64,000 nucleotides of DNA, from the NCBI GenBank assembly GCA_965215315.1, contig CBDCDB010000008.1:1612001-1676000 (forward strand), read 5' to 3'. Below, piece by piece: positions 35,633 through 44,337 of the stretch. The stretch comes from Truepera sp965215315. Lineage in GTDB: Bacteria > Deinococcota > Deinococci > Deinococcales > Trueperaceae. The translations under genes and the position numbers were made by a program. Within the stretch, counting starts at the first letter, position 1. Each line of letters opens with the position of its first letter. The notes beneath the pieces are model-generated. The model was not told the origin of the DNA, did no database searches, and saw only the letters and a program-made list of their open reading frames with translations.

Positions 35633-36271
35633 CTAACTTGCTCGAGTCGCCTCTCCCCGGACAAAACGCCCGAGTGTTTGCTGAATAAAGTCTTCCCCTT
35701 GGTTCTCAAAGGGAAAAGGTGTATCAGGAACCGGCTGTCCCAAAAAGTCACAGAGCGGTGCCCAACCGTCCTTAACCTCGTAAACGAGAAGCTTTTCAGA
35801 CGGCACAAAGGCTTGAACGGCGCGGTTGTGTTCTGCTAAAAGTTCTATCAAATGCGCTTTGCTGGGGTTTAAGCTACCGAATTTGGGAACGATTAGGGTG
35901 TCCATCAGCTCCAACATCGCCCGTACACGGGTCACGAAACGAAAAGCCTTGAGTTTAGGAAAGTGTTTCATGCTGCGGCTCACGCTTTCAGCCCACCGCT
36001 CGGAGTCGCGGGTCGTCAGGATGAACTTGGCGTCTGGATAGGCTTCGTAGAGCACTTCGTAAAAAAAGCAGGCGGGCCAGCTAATTGTAGCGTCATATCC
36101 GCGAAAGATTTCTTGCCAGTCGGGACGACCTTCGTTCGCTTCACGCCACGCGCTGAACTGTTCGTTCTGCATGACCGCCTCAAAGTTATACGCGTGATAG
36201 CCGAGTCCCTCCAACGCTCGTTGAATTGAAGTTGTACCTGTCCGTCCGAAGCCCACACCGATAACCTTCAT
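35633..36271 (-). CDS. Sulfotransferase-like P-loop protein
   Basis: 212 residues from the ATG at 36269-36271 (MKVIGVGFGRTGTTSIQRAL), which has AAAGGAG 6 nt upstream. An upstream ATG seven codons earlier lacks this site. GRTGTTS is the 5'-phosphosulphate-binding loop of PAPS-dependent sulfotransferases, and KFILTTRDSERWAESVS is the 3'-phosphate motif. The whole resembles the Sulfotransfer_4 group. The acceptor is unknown. It sits downstream of the FAD monooxygenase on the same strand. Confidence 0.82.
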   Translation of the reverse strand: MKVIGVGFGRTGTTSIQRALEGLGYHAYNFEAVMQNEQFSAWREANEGRPDWQEIFRGYDATISWPACFFYEVLYEAYPDAKFILTTRDSERWAESVSRSMKHFPKLKAFRFVTRVRAMLELMDTLIVPKFGSLNPSKAHLIELLAEHNRAVQAFVPSEKLLVYEVKDGWAPLCDFLGQPVPDTPFPFENQGEDFIQQTLGRFVRGEATRAS

Positions 36272-36362
36272 AGTTTCTCCTTTTGCGTTCATTTTTTATA
36301 CACCTTTCTGGGATTGGAGATTAAAGCTGTCCGAGTGAACTCGAGTCCCTCACCTCAAAGCT

Positions 36363-38006
36363 TTAAGCCACTTTTTTCAAGCTCGGTTGTGTAGCTGCGC
36401 TTTGGTACTCGGCTTCGTGACGTTGCACGTAGAACTTGTTCAGGTAGTCCGTCAAGTCCTTCAGATCGGCAGGCCCACGCCACGCAATATGCCCGTCAGG
36501 TCGAACGAAAAACGCTGCCTCCGAGGTCACGCCGTACTTGTCACGCAGCGCAGACTGCTCAGCGCTAATCACGTGAACGTGCGTCGTCACGCCGTAGCCT
36601 TTCAGCTGCGCCTCTACCCTAACTTTTGCGGCGTCCGCGTCTATCCCTGCACTCACGAACAGCAGCAGATGATGGTCTACGCCCCGTAAAACCGAAAAAA
36701 TGCTCGTGCCCGACCTGAAGTGAGCGTAGGGCGCACGGTCGCCGGGTTGCGCCCGTTTTACATTTTTGTCGCCACCCACCGCCGGACTTTTACGGTAGCC
36801 GATCCAGGTCTGCGACAAAAACTCAAAGATAGCTTTGCCGAACCTTTCCCTCGAGGCAATCTCGGTCAGACGCGGCAAGACGGCGCTGCGTAAAAGGTGT
36901 AAACCGTAGTTGGGGGAGCCGATCAACGAAAAACCTTTGTCTGAGCCGTTCAGTACCGCTCTAGCGACGGGGATGCGCTCGAGTTCGTAGCTGTCTAGGA
37001 GCGTTTCGTCTGCCTGCCCTTTGACCACGAGCGCGAGTTTCCAAGCGATATTCCAGGCGTCTTGAATCCCGGTGTTCATCCCCTGTCCGCCTGCCGGACT
37101 GTGAATATGCGCCGCGTCACCGGCGAAAAAGATGTGCCCGACGCGAAACTGCTTCGTCATGCGGCGGTGAATACGGTACTTCGAAACCCAACCCGCGTCG
37201 TTGATCGTCGCCTTGACGACGCTGTGGTCGTCTAATAAACGCTGAACGTCGCCCCCCGTCAGCTCCTCTTTACCCTCCCAAGCTCTGGGAATACGCCCGA
37301 TGATACGGTACTGACTGTCGCTGTACCCGTCGCCCCGCATCGGAAAAAAAGCTAGCATCCCTTGGCGCGGCAGCTGAACATAGAAGGTGTCGCGGTCTAA
37401 AGGCCAGGTCATAGCTACATCGGCAACGAACAGTGGGTCGGCGTAGGTTGCGCCGCTGAACTCGAGCCCCAGAGCTTTCCTCACAAAACTGCTCGCGCCG
37501 TCTGCGGCGATGAGGTAACGCGCCTCGACCATCTCTTCGGTTCTGTCCTCGTGCCGCAACGTCACCGTGACACTTTCGGGGTTCGGCTTAAACCCCACAA
37601 TCTCCGTGTTCCGCTCGACGCCGTAAGCGCCCTTCGGCCCCGTTTGTTCCCCTAAATCGTCTAAGAGCATCCGTTCGGTCTTACTCTGTTCGTGAATCAG
37701 CAGATAAGGGTACGGCGACACGTCTTTGCCGTCACGACCTAGCGCTATAAACGGCTTGCCCCCTTTTGAGAGCGTGCTCTTGGTCAGCAGATTGAGAGCC
37801 TCGAGCGGTTGCCCGCGCTCGACTGCGCCTTCGGCAAGGCCGAGTTTGTCCCACAGCTCGAGCGTCCGCGCCTGCACCCCTAACGCCCTAGACTTTTCCG
37901 CAGCCTCGGCGTTTTTGTCAACGATGCGGAAGTTTACGCCGTAACGGGCCAAAAGGGTCGCTGCGGTCAGACCGGTCGGCCCCGCTCCGGTGATGAGTAC
38001 GTCCAC
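36363..38006 (-). CDS. FAD-dependent aromatic-ring monooxygenase (PheA/TfdB, MhpA-like)
   Basis: Flavoprotein hydroxylase of 547 residues. The dinucleotide motif VLITGAGPTGLTAATLLARY, the DG motif YLIADGASSFVRKAL, and the GD motif IFFAGDAAHIHSPAGGQGMN are all intact. A C-terminal thioredoxin-like domain (from about residue 430, QPGDRAPYAHFRSG onward) is typical of phenol-hydroxylase-type enzymes. The start is GTG (38004-38006), with GGAG 13 nt upstream. It is divergent from a TetR regulator across a 144-bp gap holding a palindrome, so TetR control by an aromatic ligand is likely. Substrate not predictable. Confidence 0.87.
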   Translation of the reverse strand: MDVLITGAGPTGLTAATLLARYGVNFRIVDKNAEAAEKSRALGVQARTLELWDKLGLAEGAVERGQPLEALNLLTKSTLSKGGKPFIALGRDGKDVSPYPYLLIHEQSKTERMLLDDLGEQTGPKGAYGVERNTEIVGFKPNPESVTVTLRHEDRTEEMVEARYLIAADGASSFVRKALGLEFSGATYADPLFVADVAMTWPLDRDTFYVQLPRQGMLAFFPMRGDGYSDSQYRIIGRIPRAWEGKEELTGGDVQRLLDDHSVVKATINDAGWVSKYRIHRRMTKQFRVGHIFFAGDAAHIHSPAGGQGMNTGIQDAWNIAWKLALVVKGQADETLLDSYELERIPVARAVLNGSDKGFSLIGSPNYGLHLLRSAVLPRLTEIASRERFGKAIFEFLSQTWIGYRKSPAVGGDKNVKRAQPGDRAPYAHFRSGTSIFSVLRGVDHHLLLFVSAGIDADAAKVRVEAQLKGYGVTTHVHVISAEQSALRDKYGVTSEAAFFVRPDGHIAWRGPADLKDLTDYLNKFYVQRHEAEYQSAATQPSLKKVA

Positions 38007-38029
38007 TTTATTCGTATTTCTCCTTTTCC

Positions 38030-38059
38030 AGACAAATGATTTTTTATAGACATTTGTCT
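38030..38059. promoter_or_regulatory. Candidate TetR operator between monooxygenase and tetR genes
   Basis: AGACAAATG (38030-38038) and its exact reverse complement CATTTGTCT (38051-38059) flank a 12-bp A/T-rich centre containing TATAGA. On the plus strand TTGTCT (38054-38059) and TACCTT (38077-38082) are 17 bp apart and may be the tetR promoter, so binding would block it. Confidence 0.65.
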
Positions 38060-38150
38060 TTTAATGGTCTTGCTGTTACCTTAGGGGAAGCTCGAGGTCG
38101 GGTCAAGAACAGATTGCTGAAAACGTCCGGTACAAGACAGAAAGGCCGAA

Positions 38151-38753
38151 ATGTCCGAAATTGCAACCGACAAAAAGCCCGACAAACGGGTACGCCGCTC
38201 GCAAAAGCTGCTCTTCGACGCGCTGATGGAACTTATTCTGGAAAAGCCTTACGAGAGCGTTACCGTATCCGAAATCGTCGAACGCGCCGACGTAGCGCGG
38301 GCAACTTTTTACCTGCACTACGACGACAAAGACGCTTTGCTGCTAAGTTCACTCGACACACTTATGGAAACTATCGTTGAAAAGGTCAAAGGGTTTTCCA
38401 AGCAAGATTTGCTCAGCGGTGCGCCGCACCCGGCGCTCGTCGTTTTTGAGTATGTCGAGCGCAACCCTGCGCTCTTCCGCGTCGTGCTGAGCGGGCAGGG
38501 GGGCAGCCTGATGTTGCAACGCCTTCGGTATTATGCGGGCCAAACCGCACACCAAGCGCTTGAAACCCTCGGGGTAACGCCTAAGGTACCGCCCGCACTT
38601 ATCGCCGACTTTATTGCCGGAGCGATGCTGTCGGTGTTGACAGGTTGGCTCGAGGACGACATGCGCACCCCGAAAGATGAGATGGCGCGGATGTTTTATC
38701 AGTTAGTCAGACCCGGCATCTTGAGCGCTCTGTCGCTAAAACAAGAGCATTAG
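38151..38753 (+). CDS. TetR/AcrR-family transcriptional regulator
   Basis: 200 residues. The N-terminal HTH (residues about 15-65) shows RRSQKLLFDALMELILEKPY and EIVERADVARATFYLHYDDK, the classic TetR recognition helix. The C-terminal domain is helical and variable. A GAAAGG site is 5 nt before the ATG. Divergent from the FAD monooxygenase and next to a perfect 9+9 palindrome, so it probably represses that gene and itself. Confidence 0.9.
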   Translation: MSEIATDKKPDKRVRRSQKLLFDALMELILEKPYESVTVSEIVERADVARATFYLHYDDKDALLLSSLDTLMETIVEKVKGFSKQDLLSGAPHPALVVFEYVERNPALFRVVLSGQGGSLMLQRLRYYAGQTAHQALETLGVTPKVPPALIADFIAGAMLSVLTGWLEDDMRTPKDEMARMFYQLVRPGILSALSLKQEH

Positions 38754-38853
38754 GTGCGAGGGTCGTAACACTTCCCGGAGGTACGCCCCAACGTTAGGCG
38801 GGCCTACAGTCAAGGCAACGTAGAGCTTTCCACAATAGTTCTAGGAGGCGACC

Positions 38854-39039
38854 ATGACCGATTCACATGACACCGACAACGAAAAGACCAGCCGTGACCT
38901 CGCTGAGGGAGAAGATTTGGAAGATTTAGAGCGTAACCCGGTCGAGGACGAGCTTGGGAAAAGCAGTACGGTTCCCGACCCTGAAGATGAGCTTCTGGAA
39001 CGCGACGACACCGACTACACCGAAGTCGAAAAGGATTAG
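38854..39039 (+). CDS. Small, highly acidic protein of unknown function
   Basis: 61 residues, about half of them Asp/Glu, with no hydrophobic segment (MTDSHDTDNEKTSRDLAEGE and so on). It is probably intrinsically disordered. A near-perfect ribosome binding site (TAGGAGGCGACC) precedes the ATG, which supports a real, well-translated gene. It is followed 6 nt later by a second acidic ORF with a similar start (M-D-S-H). I do not know the family. Such proteins can act as stress or nucleic-acid mimics, but that is speculation. Confidence 0.7.
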   Translation: MTDSHDTDNEKTSRDLAEGEDLEDLERNPVEDELGKSSTVPDPEDELLERDDTDYTEVEKD

Positions 39040-39045
39040 GCGGCT

Positions 39046-39204
39046 ATGGACGACTCCCACAATCCCAACCTTGAAGGCGGTCTCATCCTCGACGAAGAAG
39101 CGCAGATCAGCCCCGACCTTTTGACCGACGATACGCCCAGTACTTTCGACGCGCCGATGGATGATGAGAATGTTGAGAACGAACTTCCCGAAGAGGGCGT
39201 CTAG
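39046..39204 (+). CDS. Second small acidic protein, shortened by an in-frame TAG
   Basis: 52 residues (MDDSHNPNLEGGLILDEEAQ and so on), again strongly acidic and 6 nt after the first acidic gene. The TAG at 39202-39204 is followed in the same frame by 21 more codons (PGDTEFEQHLEDEEIRRCEED) and then TAG at 39268-39270. The extension has the same acidic character, so the original gene was probably about 74 residues long and the first TAG is a nonsense change (for example from CAG). Confidence 0.55.
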   Translation: MDDSHNPNLEGGLILDEEAQISPDLLTDDTPSTFDAPMDDENVENELPEEGV

Positions 39205-39291
39205 CCCGGCGATACCGAATTTGAGCAACACCTCGAGGACGAGGAGATTCGCCGTTGCGAAGAGGACTAGCCCCGTACACCTGTACCAACA

Positions 39292-39319
39292 CTGCGTAAA
39301 GGTCTAGACCTTTACGCAG
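39292..39319. repeat. Perfect 28-bp palindrome
   Basis: CTGCGTAAAGGTCT (39292-39305) is followed at once by its exact reverse complement (39306-39319), with no spacer. There is no T-run after it in either direction, so a simple terminator is unlikely. It sits 60 bp before the start of the 99-residue gene. A regulatory protein site is possible. Confidence 0.75.
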
Positions 39320-39378
39320 CGAACAGGGCGGTCTAACGGCCCATGTGGGCGGGGCGCGGAATCTTTAAGATTAACGTC

Positions 39379-39678
39379 ATGACAACACCAGAGATTGCTT
39401 CTTTTATCCAACGTCTAATGCGCCGCGAACTCTGTGATGGCGAACTGTCCGCACTGACCACTCGAGATTTGGACGACATCAACACCTACCTCGGCGAACG
39501 CGCCAAAGCCAAGCGCGAAAGCCTGCTAAGCAGCTCACAAAAAACGCAAACCAGTGTTCAACAGGGTGTGCAGCAGAGGATTGAAACTGTTCAGCACAGC
39601 CTACAAAAATTCAAGAACGCACGTACCTACTCAGAAAATGAAATTTTACAGGAACTTGGCTCAGACCCGCTTGCGTAG
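39379..39678 (+). CDS. 99-residue helical protein of unknown function
   Basis: MTTPEIASFIQRLMRRELCD starts a small, mostly helical soluble protein with a Gln-rich middle (KTQTSVQQGVQQRIETVQHS), possibly a coiled coil. I chose the ATG at 39379 because TAAGAT (39366-39371) lies exactly 7 nt upstream, the layout of a leaderless promoter. An earlier ATG (39343) lacks any signal. A terminator follows. No family recognised. Confidence 0.65.
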   Translation: MTTPEIASFIQRLMRRELCDGELSALTTRDLDDINTYLGERAKAKRESLLSSSQKTQTSVQQGVQQRIETVQHSLQKFKNARTYSENEILQELGSDPLA

Positions 39679-39686
39679 ACCTACAG

Positions 39687-39724
39687 CAGCGTTCAGCAGA
39701 TTTTTCTACTGAACGCTGTTTAAG
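39687..39724 (+). terminator. Terminator-like hairpin after the 99-residue gene
   Basis: CAGCGTTCAG (39687-39696) pairs with CTGAACGCTG (39709-39718), then TTTAAGC and four T. The T-tract is interrupted, so efficiency is uncertain. Confidence 0.65.
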
Positions 39725-39766
39725 CTTTTACGGATATTGCACGTTTAGGGTAAACCCAACCAATCT

Positions 39767-40699
39767 TTAGCTAAAAAGCTTGAGCGGTAGATAAAAAGAT
39801 ACCACCCAGTTCGGCGCGTCAACGATTTCGCTGATCCGTAAATCACACGCGACGCTGCACAGCAGATAGGCGTCTTCCGGTGAGAGCTGGTAACGTTTGC
39901 CGAGATGTTCGAGCATCGCCAGCACCGCGTCTCGGCTCGCTGTCATTAAGTCCGAACCGATACCGGTCGTCACGTAGTAGCCTTTTTCGTCAAGGTGCCT
40001 CGTAACCGGCCCAGCCGTTTCAAACTGTGGCGTACGCAGGTTAGCCCCTTTGACGAGCTCAAACTGCACCGTCAACTCCATCGGCGATTCGATAGCGGTG
40101 CCGCAGACCTCACCGTCGCCCTGTGCGGCGTGGGTATCCCCCACTGAAAAGAGTGCGCCCTCAACCTGTATGGGCAGATGTAGAGTGCTGCCGACCGCTA
40201 AATCACGGATGTCCAGATTACCGCCGCACGCCCTCGGCGGTACGATGCTGTGTAAACCCGGTTCGGCGGGCGCAACGCCGATGGTTCCAGGAAACGCTTT
40301 GAGGGGTACGTCGATCCCGTCAGCAAAGGTTGCGCTGTCCTTGCTGAACGTCCAGGTTTTGAGGTACGGCTCCGTAAACTGGTCAGCTAGCAGACCAAAC
40401 CCTGGAATATTCGCCGTCCACCCCCAACCGCTCGGTTTGAACTCCAAAATCTTGACGCTCAGTGCGTCGCCGGGTTCTGCTCCGGAAATCCTGACTGGCC
40501 CCGTGACCGGATTGATCTTACCGAAGTCGAGCGACACCACCTCTTGAACTGTAGACGACGCGCTCAGTTGTCCGCCTGAGGCGTCTAGAGTCTCGAGCGT
40601 CAACGTTTCACCGGGGGATAGCTCGAGCACCGGCTCGAGCGTGTTATCCCACCCCGTGTGGCTGTGTTCACTGTGAATGGTTCTGATACTACTGGACAT
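39767..40699 (-). CDS. Acetamidase/formamidase family protein
   Basis: 310 residues of the FmdA/AmdA family (PF03069), zinc-type amidases that hydrolyse formamide or short amides. Seen: the N-terminal HSEHSHTGWDNTLEPVLELS, the central PPRACGGNLDIRDLAVGSTL, the signature FSVGDTHAAQGDGEVCGTAI and a C-terminal AYLLCSVACDLRISEIVDAP. The start overlaps the end of the ABC binding-protein gene by 11 nt, so it is the last gene of the dppC-dppB-SBP operon and may process what the transporter brings in. The exact substrate is not shown by sequence. Confidence 0.92.
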   Translation of the reverse strand: MSSSIRTIHSEHSHTGWDNTLEPVLELSPGETLTLETLDASGGQLSASSTVQEVVSLDFGKINPVTGPVRISGAEPGDALSVKILEFKPSGWGWTANIPGFGLLADQFTEPYLKTWTFSKDSATFADGIDVPLKAFPGTIGVAPAEPGLHSIVPPRACGGNLDIRDLAVGSTLHLPIQVEGALFSVGDTHAAQGDGEVCGTAIESPMELTVQFELVKGANLRTPQFETAGPVTRHLDEKGYYVTTGIGSDLMTASRDAVLAMLEHLGKRYQLSPEDAYLLCSVACDLRISEIVDAPNWVVSFYLPLKLFS

Positions 40700-42278
40700 A
40701 GACGTTTTCGTAATCGACCGGCGTGTGCGTCGGATCGACGAAGATACCCTCCGGCCCGGTTAACCGCGCCGCGTGAACGGTGTAGCGCGTTTCGTTAAAG
40801 ACCGGCACCCAGGGGGCGTCGTCCATCACAGCGGCGTAGATGTCGGCCCACGCTTTGTTACGGGCGGCGCTCTGAGCGGGTTGCACCATCGCGTCAGCGG
40901 CAGTCGCCTGCGCGTCTAGGTCTTCGTTACAGTACCAAGCCCAGTTCCAACCGCCCTGAACTGCGCCCGCGCAGCCTAAAATCGGCCAGTAAAAGTTGCT
41001 CGGGTCGGGGTAATCGGCAATCCACGCCATCCCACCCGACCAGATCATCGGCGCACCTTCGGGTTCGCCACCAGCAGCAATCACCGTACTCTGCGCCTGC
41101 GTGCGGAGTTCAGCGGTAATGCCGACCGCCGCCAAATCTTGCTGGACGGCCTGCGCGATACGCGGGTTCGGGTCGGTGTTGGTCGCGTAAAGCTGTGTGC
41201 TAAAGCCGTCCCCAAACCCCGCTTCGGCGAGGAGCGCTTTCGCACCTTCAGGGTCGTAAGCGTAACCCGCATAAGAGTCGTCGTAACCGGGCATCAGCGG
41301 CGGCAAGGGTTGCGTCGCAGGAGTTGCACGTCCGTTGATAAGCTGGATAATCCGGTCTTTATTGACCGCCATATTGACGGCTTGACGCACCTTGACGTTG
41401 TCAAACGGTGCGACGTTGCCGTTCAGGGTGATATAGCCCGTTTGCAGCTGCGGGCCACTGGCGATGAGCTCGGCACTGTTCGGATCGCCCGTAAACGCAA
41501 CGAACTGGGCAGGTGGGATGCCGTCGCCTAAAATATCAGCCTGACCCCGTTGTAGACGAAGCAGCGCGACAGTTGGTTCGACGCCAATATCAAAGGTCAC
41601 ATCGTCTAAGTACGGCAAGCCCTCGTGAAAATAGTCGGGGTTGCGTTCGATGACGAGGCGCTGACCGAGTTGCCACTCGCGCAGTTTGAACGCGCCGGTG
41701 CCGACCGGATTCCGGCCGAAATCTTCGCCGTAACGTTCGACCTCTTCTTGCGGTACGACGTACGAGAAGTTGAGCGCCATCAGTTGTAAAAAGGGGGCGC
41801 TCGGTTCGTCGAGCGTGATTTCGACCGTTGTATCAGCTGGCGTTTGAATTCCGGAAACCTCGTCAGCGGTGCCGTCGATAAACGCTCGTGCGCCGCTGAT
41901 CCCGAGATAAAACCCCTGACCGGGGCTACGTGTGGCGGGGTTTAGGGTGCGCTCGAGCGAATACTTCACGTCTTTCGCGCTCATCTCGCGCCCGTTATGA
42001 AAAGTCACGCCTGTGCGCAGCTTAAAGGTATAGGTTTTGCCGTCGTCAGACACCGTGTAACTTTCAGCCAGGTTGGGCTCGAGTTCTGCCGTTCCCGGTT
42101 TGTAGCCCATCAGCCCGCTAAACATCGCCTTGATGATCGAAAAGTTCTGCCAGTCGTAGCCAATCGCTGGGTCGAGCGTCGAGATGTCATCTTTGTACGT
42201 CACGACGACGCTGCCACCCTGTTGAGCCAGCCCCAAACCACTCAGCATGAGTACTGCACCTAAAAGCAAACGTTTCAT
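40689..42278 (-). CDS. ABC transporter substrate-binding protein, peptide/nickel family (family 5)
   Basis: 529 residues with a Sec signal peptide (MKRLLLGAVLMLSGLGLAQ). The SBP family 5 pattern is clear: LEPNLAESYTVSDDGKTYTF then KLRTGVTFHNGREMSAKDVK, and VRQAVNMAVNKDRIIQLING. It lies between the permease genes and the formamidase gene. It probably delivers a peptide, amide or similar small molecule to the DppB/DppC-type channel. Confidence 0.94.
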   Translation of the reverse strand: MKRLLLGAVLMLSGLGLAQQGGSVVVTYKDDISTLDPAIGYDWQNFSIIKAMFSGLMGYKPGTAELEPNLAESYTVSDDGKTYTFKLRTGVTFHNGREMSAKDVKYSLERTLNPATRSPGQGFYLGISGARAFIDGTADEVSGIQTPADTTVEITLDEPSAPFLQLMALNFSYVVPQEEVERYGEDFGRNPVGTGAFKLREWQLGQRLVIERNPDYFHEGLPYLDDVTFDIGVEPTVALLRLQRGQADILGDGIPPAQFVAFTGDPNSAELIASGPQLQTGYITLNGNVAPFDNVKVRQAVNMAVNKDRIIQLINGRATPATQPLPPLMPGYDDSYAGYAYDPEGAKALLAEAGFGDGFSTQLYATNTDPNPRIAQAVQQDLAAVGITAELRTQAQSTVIAAGGEPEGAPMIWSGGMAWIADYPDPSNFYWPILGCAGAVQGGWNWAWYCNEDLDAQATAADAMVQPAQSAARNKAWADIYAAVMDDAPWVPVFNETRYTVHAARLTGPEGIFVDPTHTPVDYENVYVQ

Positions 42279-42316
42279 CTTTCCCCTTTCACGCGAGCAG
42301 CTGCCCGCGAACCAAC

Positions 42317-43237
42317 CTAGTTGTAGCGAAGTCTCGGGTCAACCAGCGGATACACGAGGTCGGCGAGCAGATTACCCAAGACGATGAAGAGCGCCGTAAT
42401 CAAAACCGTGCCCATAATGACCGGAATGTCCAAAACCTGAATCGCCTGCCACGCGAGCTGACCGATGCCGGGCCACGCAAACACCGATTCGACGACAACG
42501 ACGCCGCCCATGAGTAAGCCGATGTCGAGGCCAATCATGGCGATAATCGGCAAGACCGCGTTACGGAGCGCATGTTTGAGCACAACGCGGCGGCGTGCGA
42601 GACCTTTGGCGGTGCCGGTGCGGATGTAGTCGGACTGGAGGGTCTCGAGCATCGCCGCCCGCATCACCCGCGCGTACCAGCCTGCTCCAGTCGTCGCCAA
42701 CGTCAGGGCGGGCAAAATCAGGTGTTGCGGCGTCCCGTAACCCCCGAGCGGCAAAAGCGCCAACCGGTAAGCAAACACGTAAAGCAAAATCAGCCCGAGC
42801 GCAAACTGCGGCGCGGACACCCCGATAAACGCAAAAACCATCGCCCCTTTGTCGAGCGCCCGCCCTGCGTAAAGGGCCGCCAAAATCCCGAGCGGAACGC
42901 CGAAGAGCAGCTCGAGAACGATCCCGCCCGCCGTAAGTTGCAGAGTTGCCGGTAGCCGTGAGAAAAGCAGCGTCCGAATCTCGGTACGCTGCTGATACGA
43001 GCGGCCCAAATCACCCCGCGCCAAACCGCCGACGTACCGCCCGTACTGTACGTAGAGCGGTTTGTCGAGCCCGAGCTGCGCCCGAATACCGGCGACGGTC
43101 TCCGCGTTGGCTTGGCGACCCGCCAGCATCCGCGCAGGGTCAGCCGGAATCAGGTTGGTGAGCAAAAACGAAACCGTTACGACGCCTAGCAGCACGAAAA
43201 CCGTCTGAGCGAGTCGGGACGCGAGATACGTCAGCAT
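42317..43237 (-). CDS. dppB: ABC transporter permease, DppB type
   Basis: 306 residues from the ATG at 43235-43237 (MLTYLASRLAQTVFVLLGVV), the family start. A longer form would overlap dppC. Six hydrophobic segments and the DppB pattern FLLTNLIPADPARMLAGRQA are present. The EAA-like loop GTAKGLARRRVVLKHALRNAV couples to the ATPase. No ATPase gene of the peptide type is in the operon, so the energy subunit must come from elsewhere. Confidence 0.93.
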   Translation of the reverse strand: MLTYLASRLAQTVFVLLGVVTVSFLLTNLIPADPARMLAGRQANAETVAGIRAQLGLDKPLYVQYGRYVGGLARGDLGRSYQQRTEIRTLLFSRLPATLQLTAGGIVLELLFGVPLGILAALYAGRALDKGAMVFAFIGVSAPQFALGLILLYVFAYRLALLPLGGYGTPQHLILPALTLATTGAGWYARVMRAAMLETLQSDYIRTGTAKGLARRRVVLKHALRNAVLPIIAMIGLDIGLLMGGVVVVESVFAWPGIGQLAWQAIQVLDIPVIMGTVLITALFIVLGNLLADLVYPLVDPRLRYN

Positions 43238-43244
43238 CCGACCT

Positions 43245-44165
43245 TCACCGGCCTTTCGGATCGAGCGCGTCACGCAGGGCGTCACCGACGAGGTTAAAGG
43301 CAACCGCCGTCAGTAAAATCGCCAGTCCCGGAAACGCGACGAGCCACGGCGCAGTAAAAAAGAACGACTGGCTTTCGTTGATGACGCCGCCCCAACTCGG
43401 CGTCGGCGGCTGCACCCCGACACCCAAAAATGAGAGGGTGGCCTCGAGCAGCACCGTCGTCGAAATCCCCAAAGTCCCGTAAACGAGCATCGTCGGTAAC
43501 ACGTGCGGAACGAGGTGCTTAAACAAAATCCGGCTCCGGCCCGCGCCGAGCGAAAGCGCCGCACCGATAAAATCGTTTTCAGATAGGGCCAAGACCTGCG
43601 CGTAAACAACCCGCGCGACCTGCACCCAGTTCACCAGCGCAATCACCAGCGCGACAATCCACAAACTCGGGCGCAAGATGGCTGAGAGTGCAATGGCTAA
43701 CAGGAGCGCCGGAAACGCCATCATTACGTCGGTAAAGCGCATGATCAAAAGGCCGACCCAGCCTTTGAAATAGCCTGCCAACACGCCTAAAAACGTACCC
43801 AGCAGGAGTGCCGCAGCGTTGGCAACAAGGCCGATGGTCAGTGAGACGCGGGCACCGTAAAGCAGACGTGAGAACAGATCACGCCCGAGCAGGTCGGTGC
43901 CGAGCCAAAAACGGAAACTCGGCGGCAGCGGCGAACCGGTCAGGGTCAGCCCGTCGAAAAACTGTTCATCAGGGTTGTAAGGTGCGAGTTGCGGTGCAAA
44001 GACTGCAAGAACGATTACAACAAAGACTACCCCGAAACCGAACAACCCCAAACCGTTACGAAAAAGCCGCCGCCAAACCCGGGGCAGCGTGCGTTGTGGA
44101 CGAACTTGCGTCAAGCTCACACCGCGCAGACTTTGTAAAACGTCCTGACCACCCCCACGTCTCAC
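43245..44165 (-). CDS. dppC: ABC transporter permease, DppC type
   Basis: 306 residues with a cytoplasmic N-terminal segment and six membrane spans. PSFRFWLGTDLLGRDLFSRL is the conserved DppC loop. The coupling loop IGAALSLGAGRSRILFKHLV and the late GVGVQPPTPSWGGVINES are typical. The start is GTG (44163-44165), and GTG codons further in (for example before SLTQVRPQRT) are possible. First gene of the operon, 7 nt before dppB. Confidence 0.92.
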   Translation of the reverse strand: MRRGGGQDVLQSLRGVSLTQVRPQRTLPRVWRRLFRNGLGLFGFGVVFVVIVLAVFAPQLAPYNPDEQFFDGLTLTGSPLPPSFRFWLGTDLLGRDLFSRLLYGARVSLTIGLVANAAALLLGTFLGVLAGYFKGWVGLLIMRFTDVMMAFPALLLAIALSAILRPSLWIVALVIALVNWVQVARVVYAQVLALSENDFIGAALSLGAGRSRILFKHLVPHVLPTMLVYGTLGISTTVLLEATLSFLGVGVQPPTPSWGGVINESQSFFFTAPWLVAFPGLAILLTAVAFNLVGDALRDALDPKGR

Positions 44166-44337
44166 AACGTATCATCTGGACGAACGTTTGACAATATGGC
44201 GGGGCGTAACGCAGCACCCACTCACACAGTTATGTCAACTGTGCAGTAAACGCGGTTCGTCAAGCATTTTTAGAAGTGAGATCGGTAGCGAAGCTCGAGA
44301 TCAAAACAGCTGTAACCAAGCCGCAAGCAGGAGCCGC

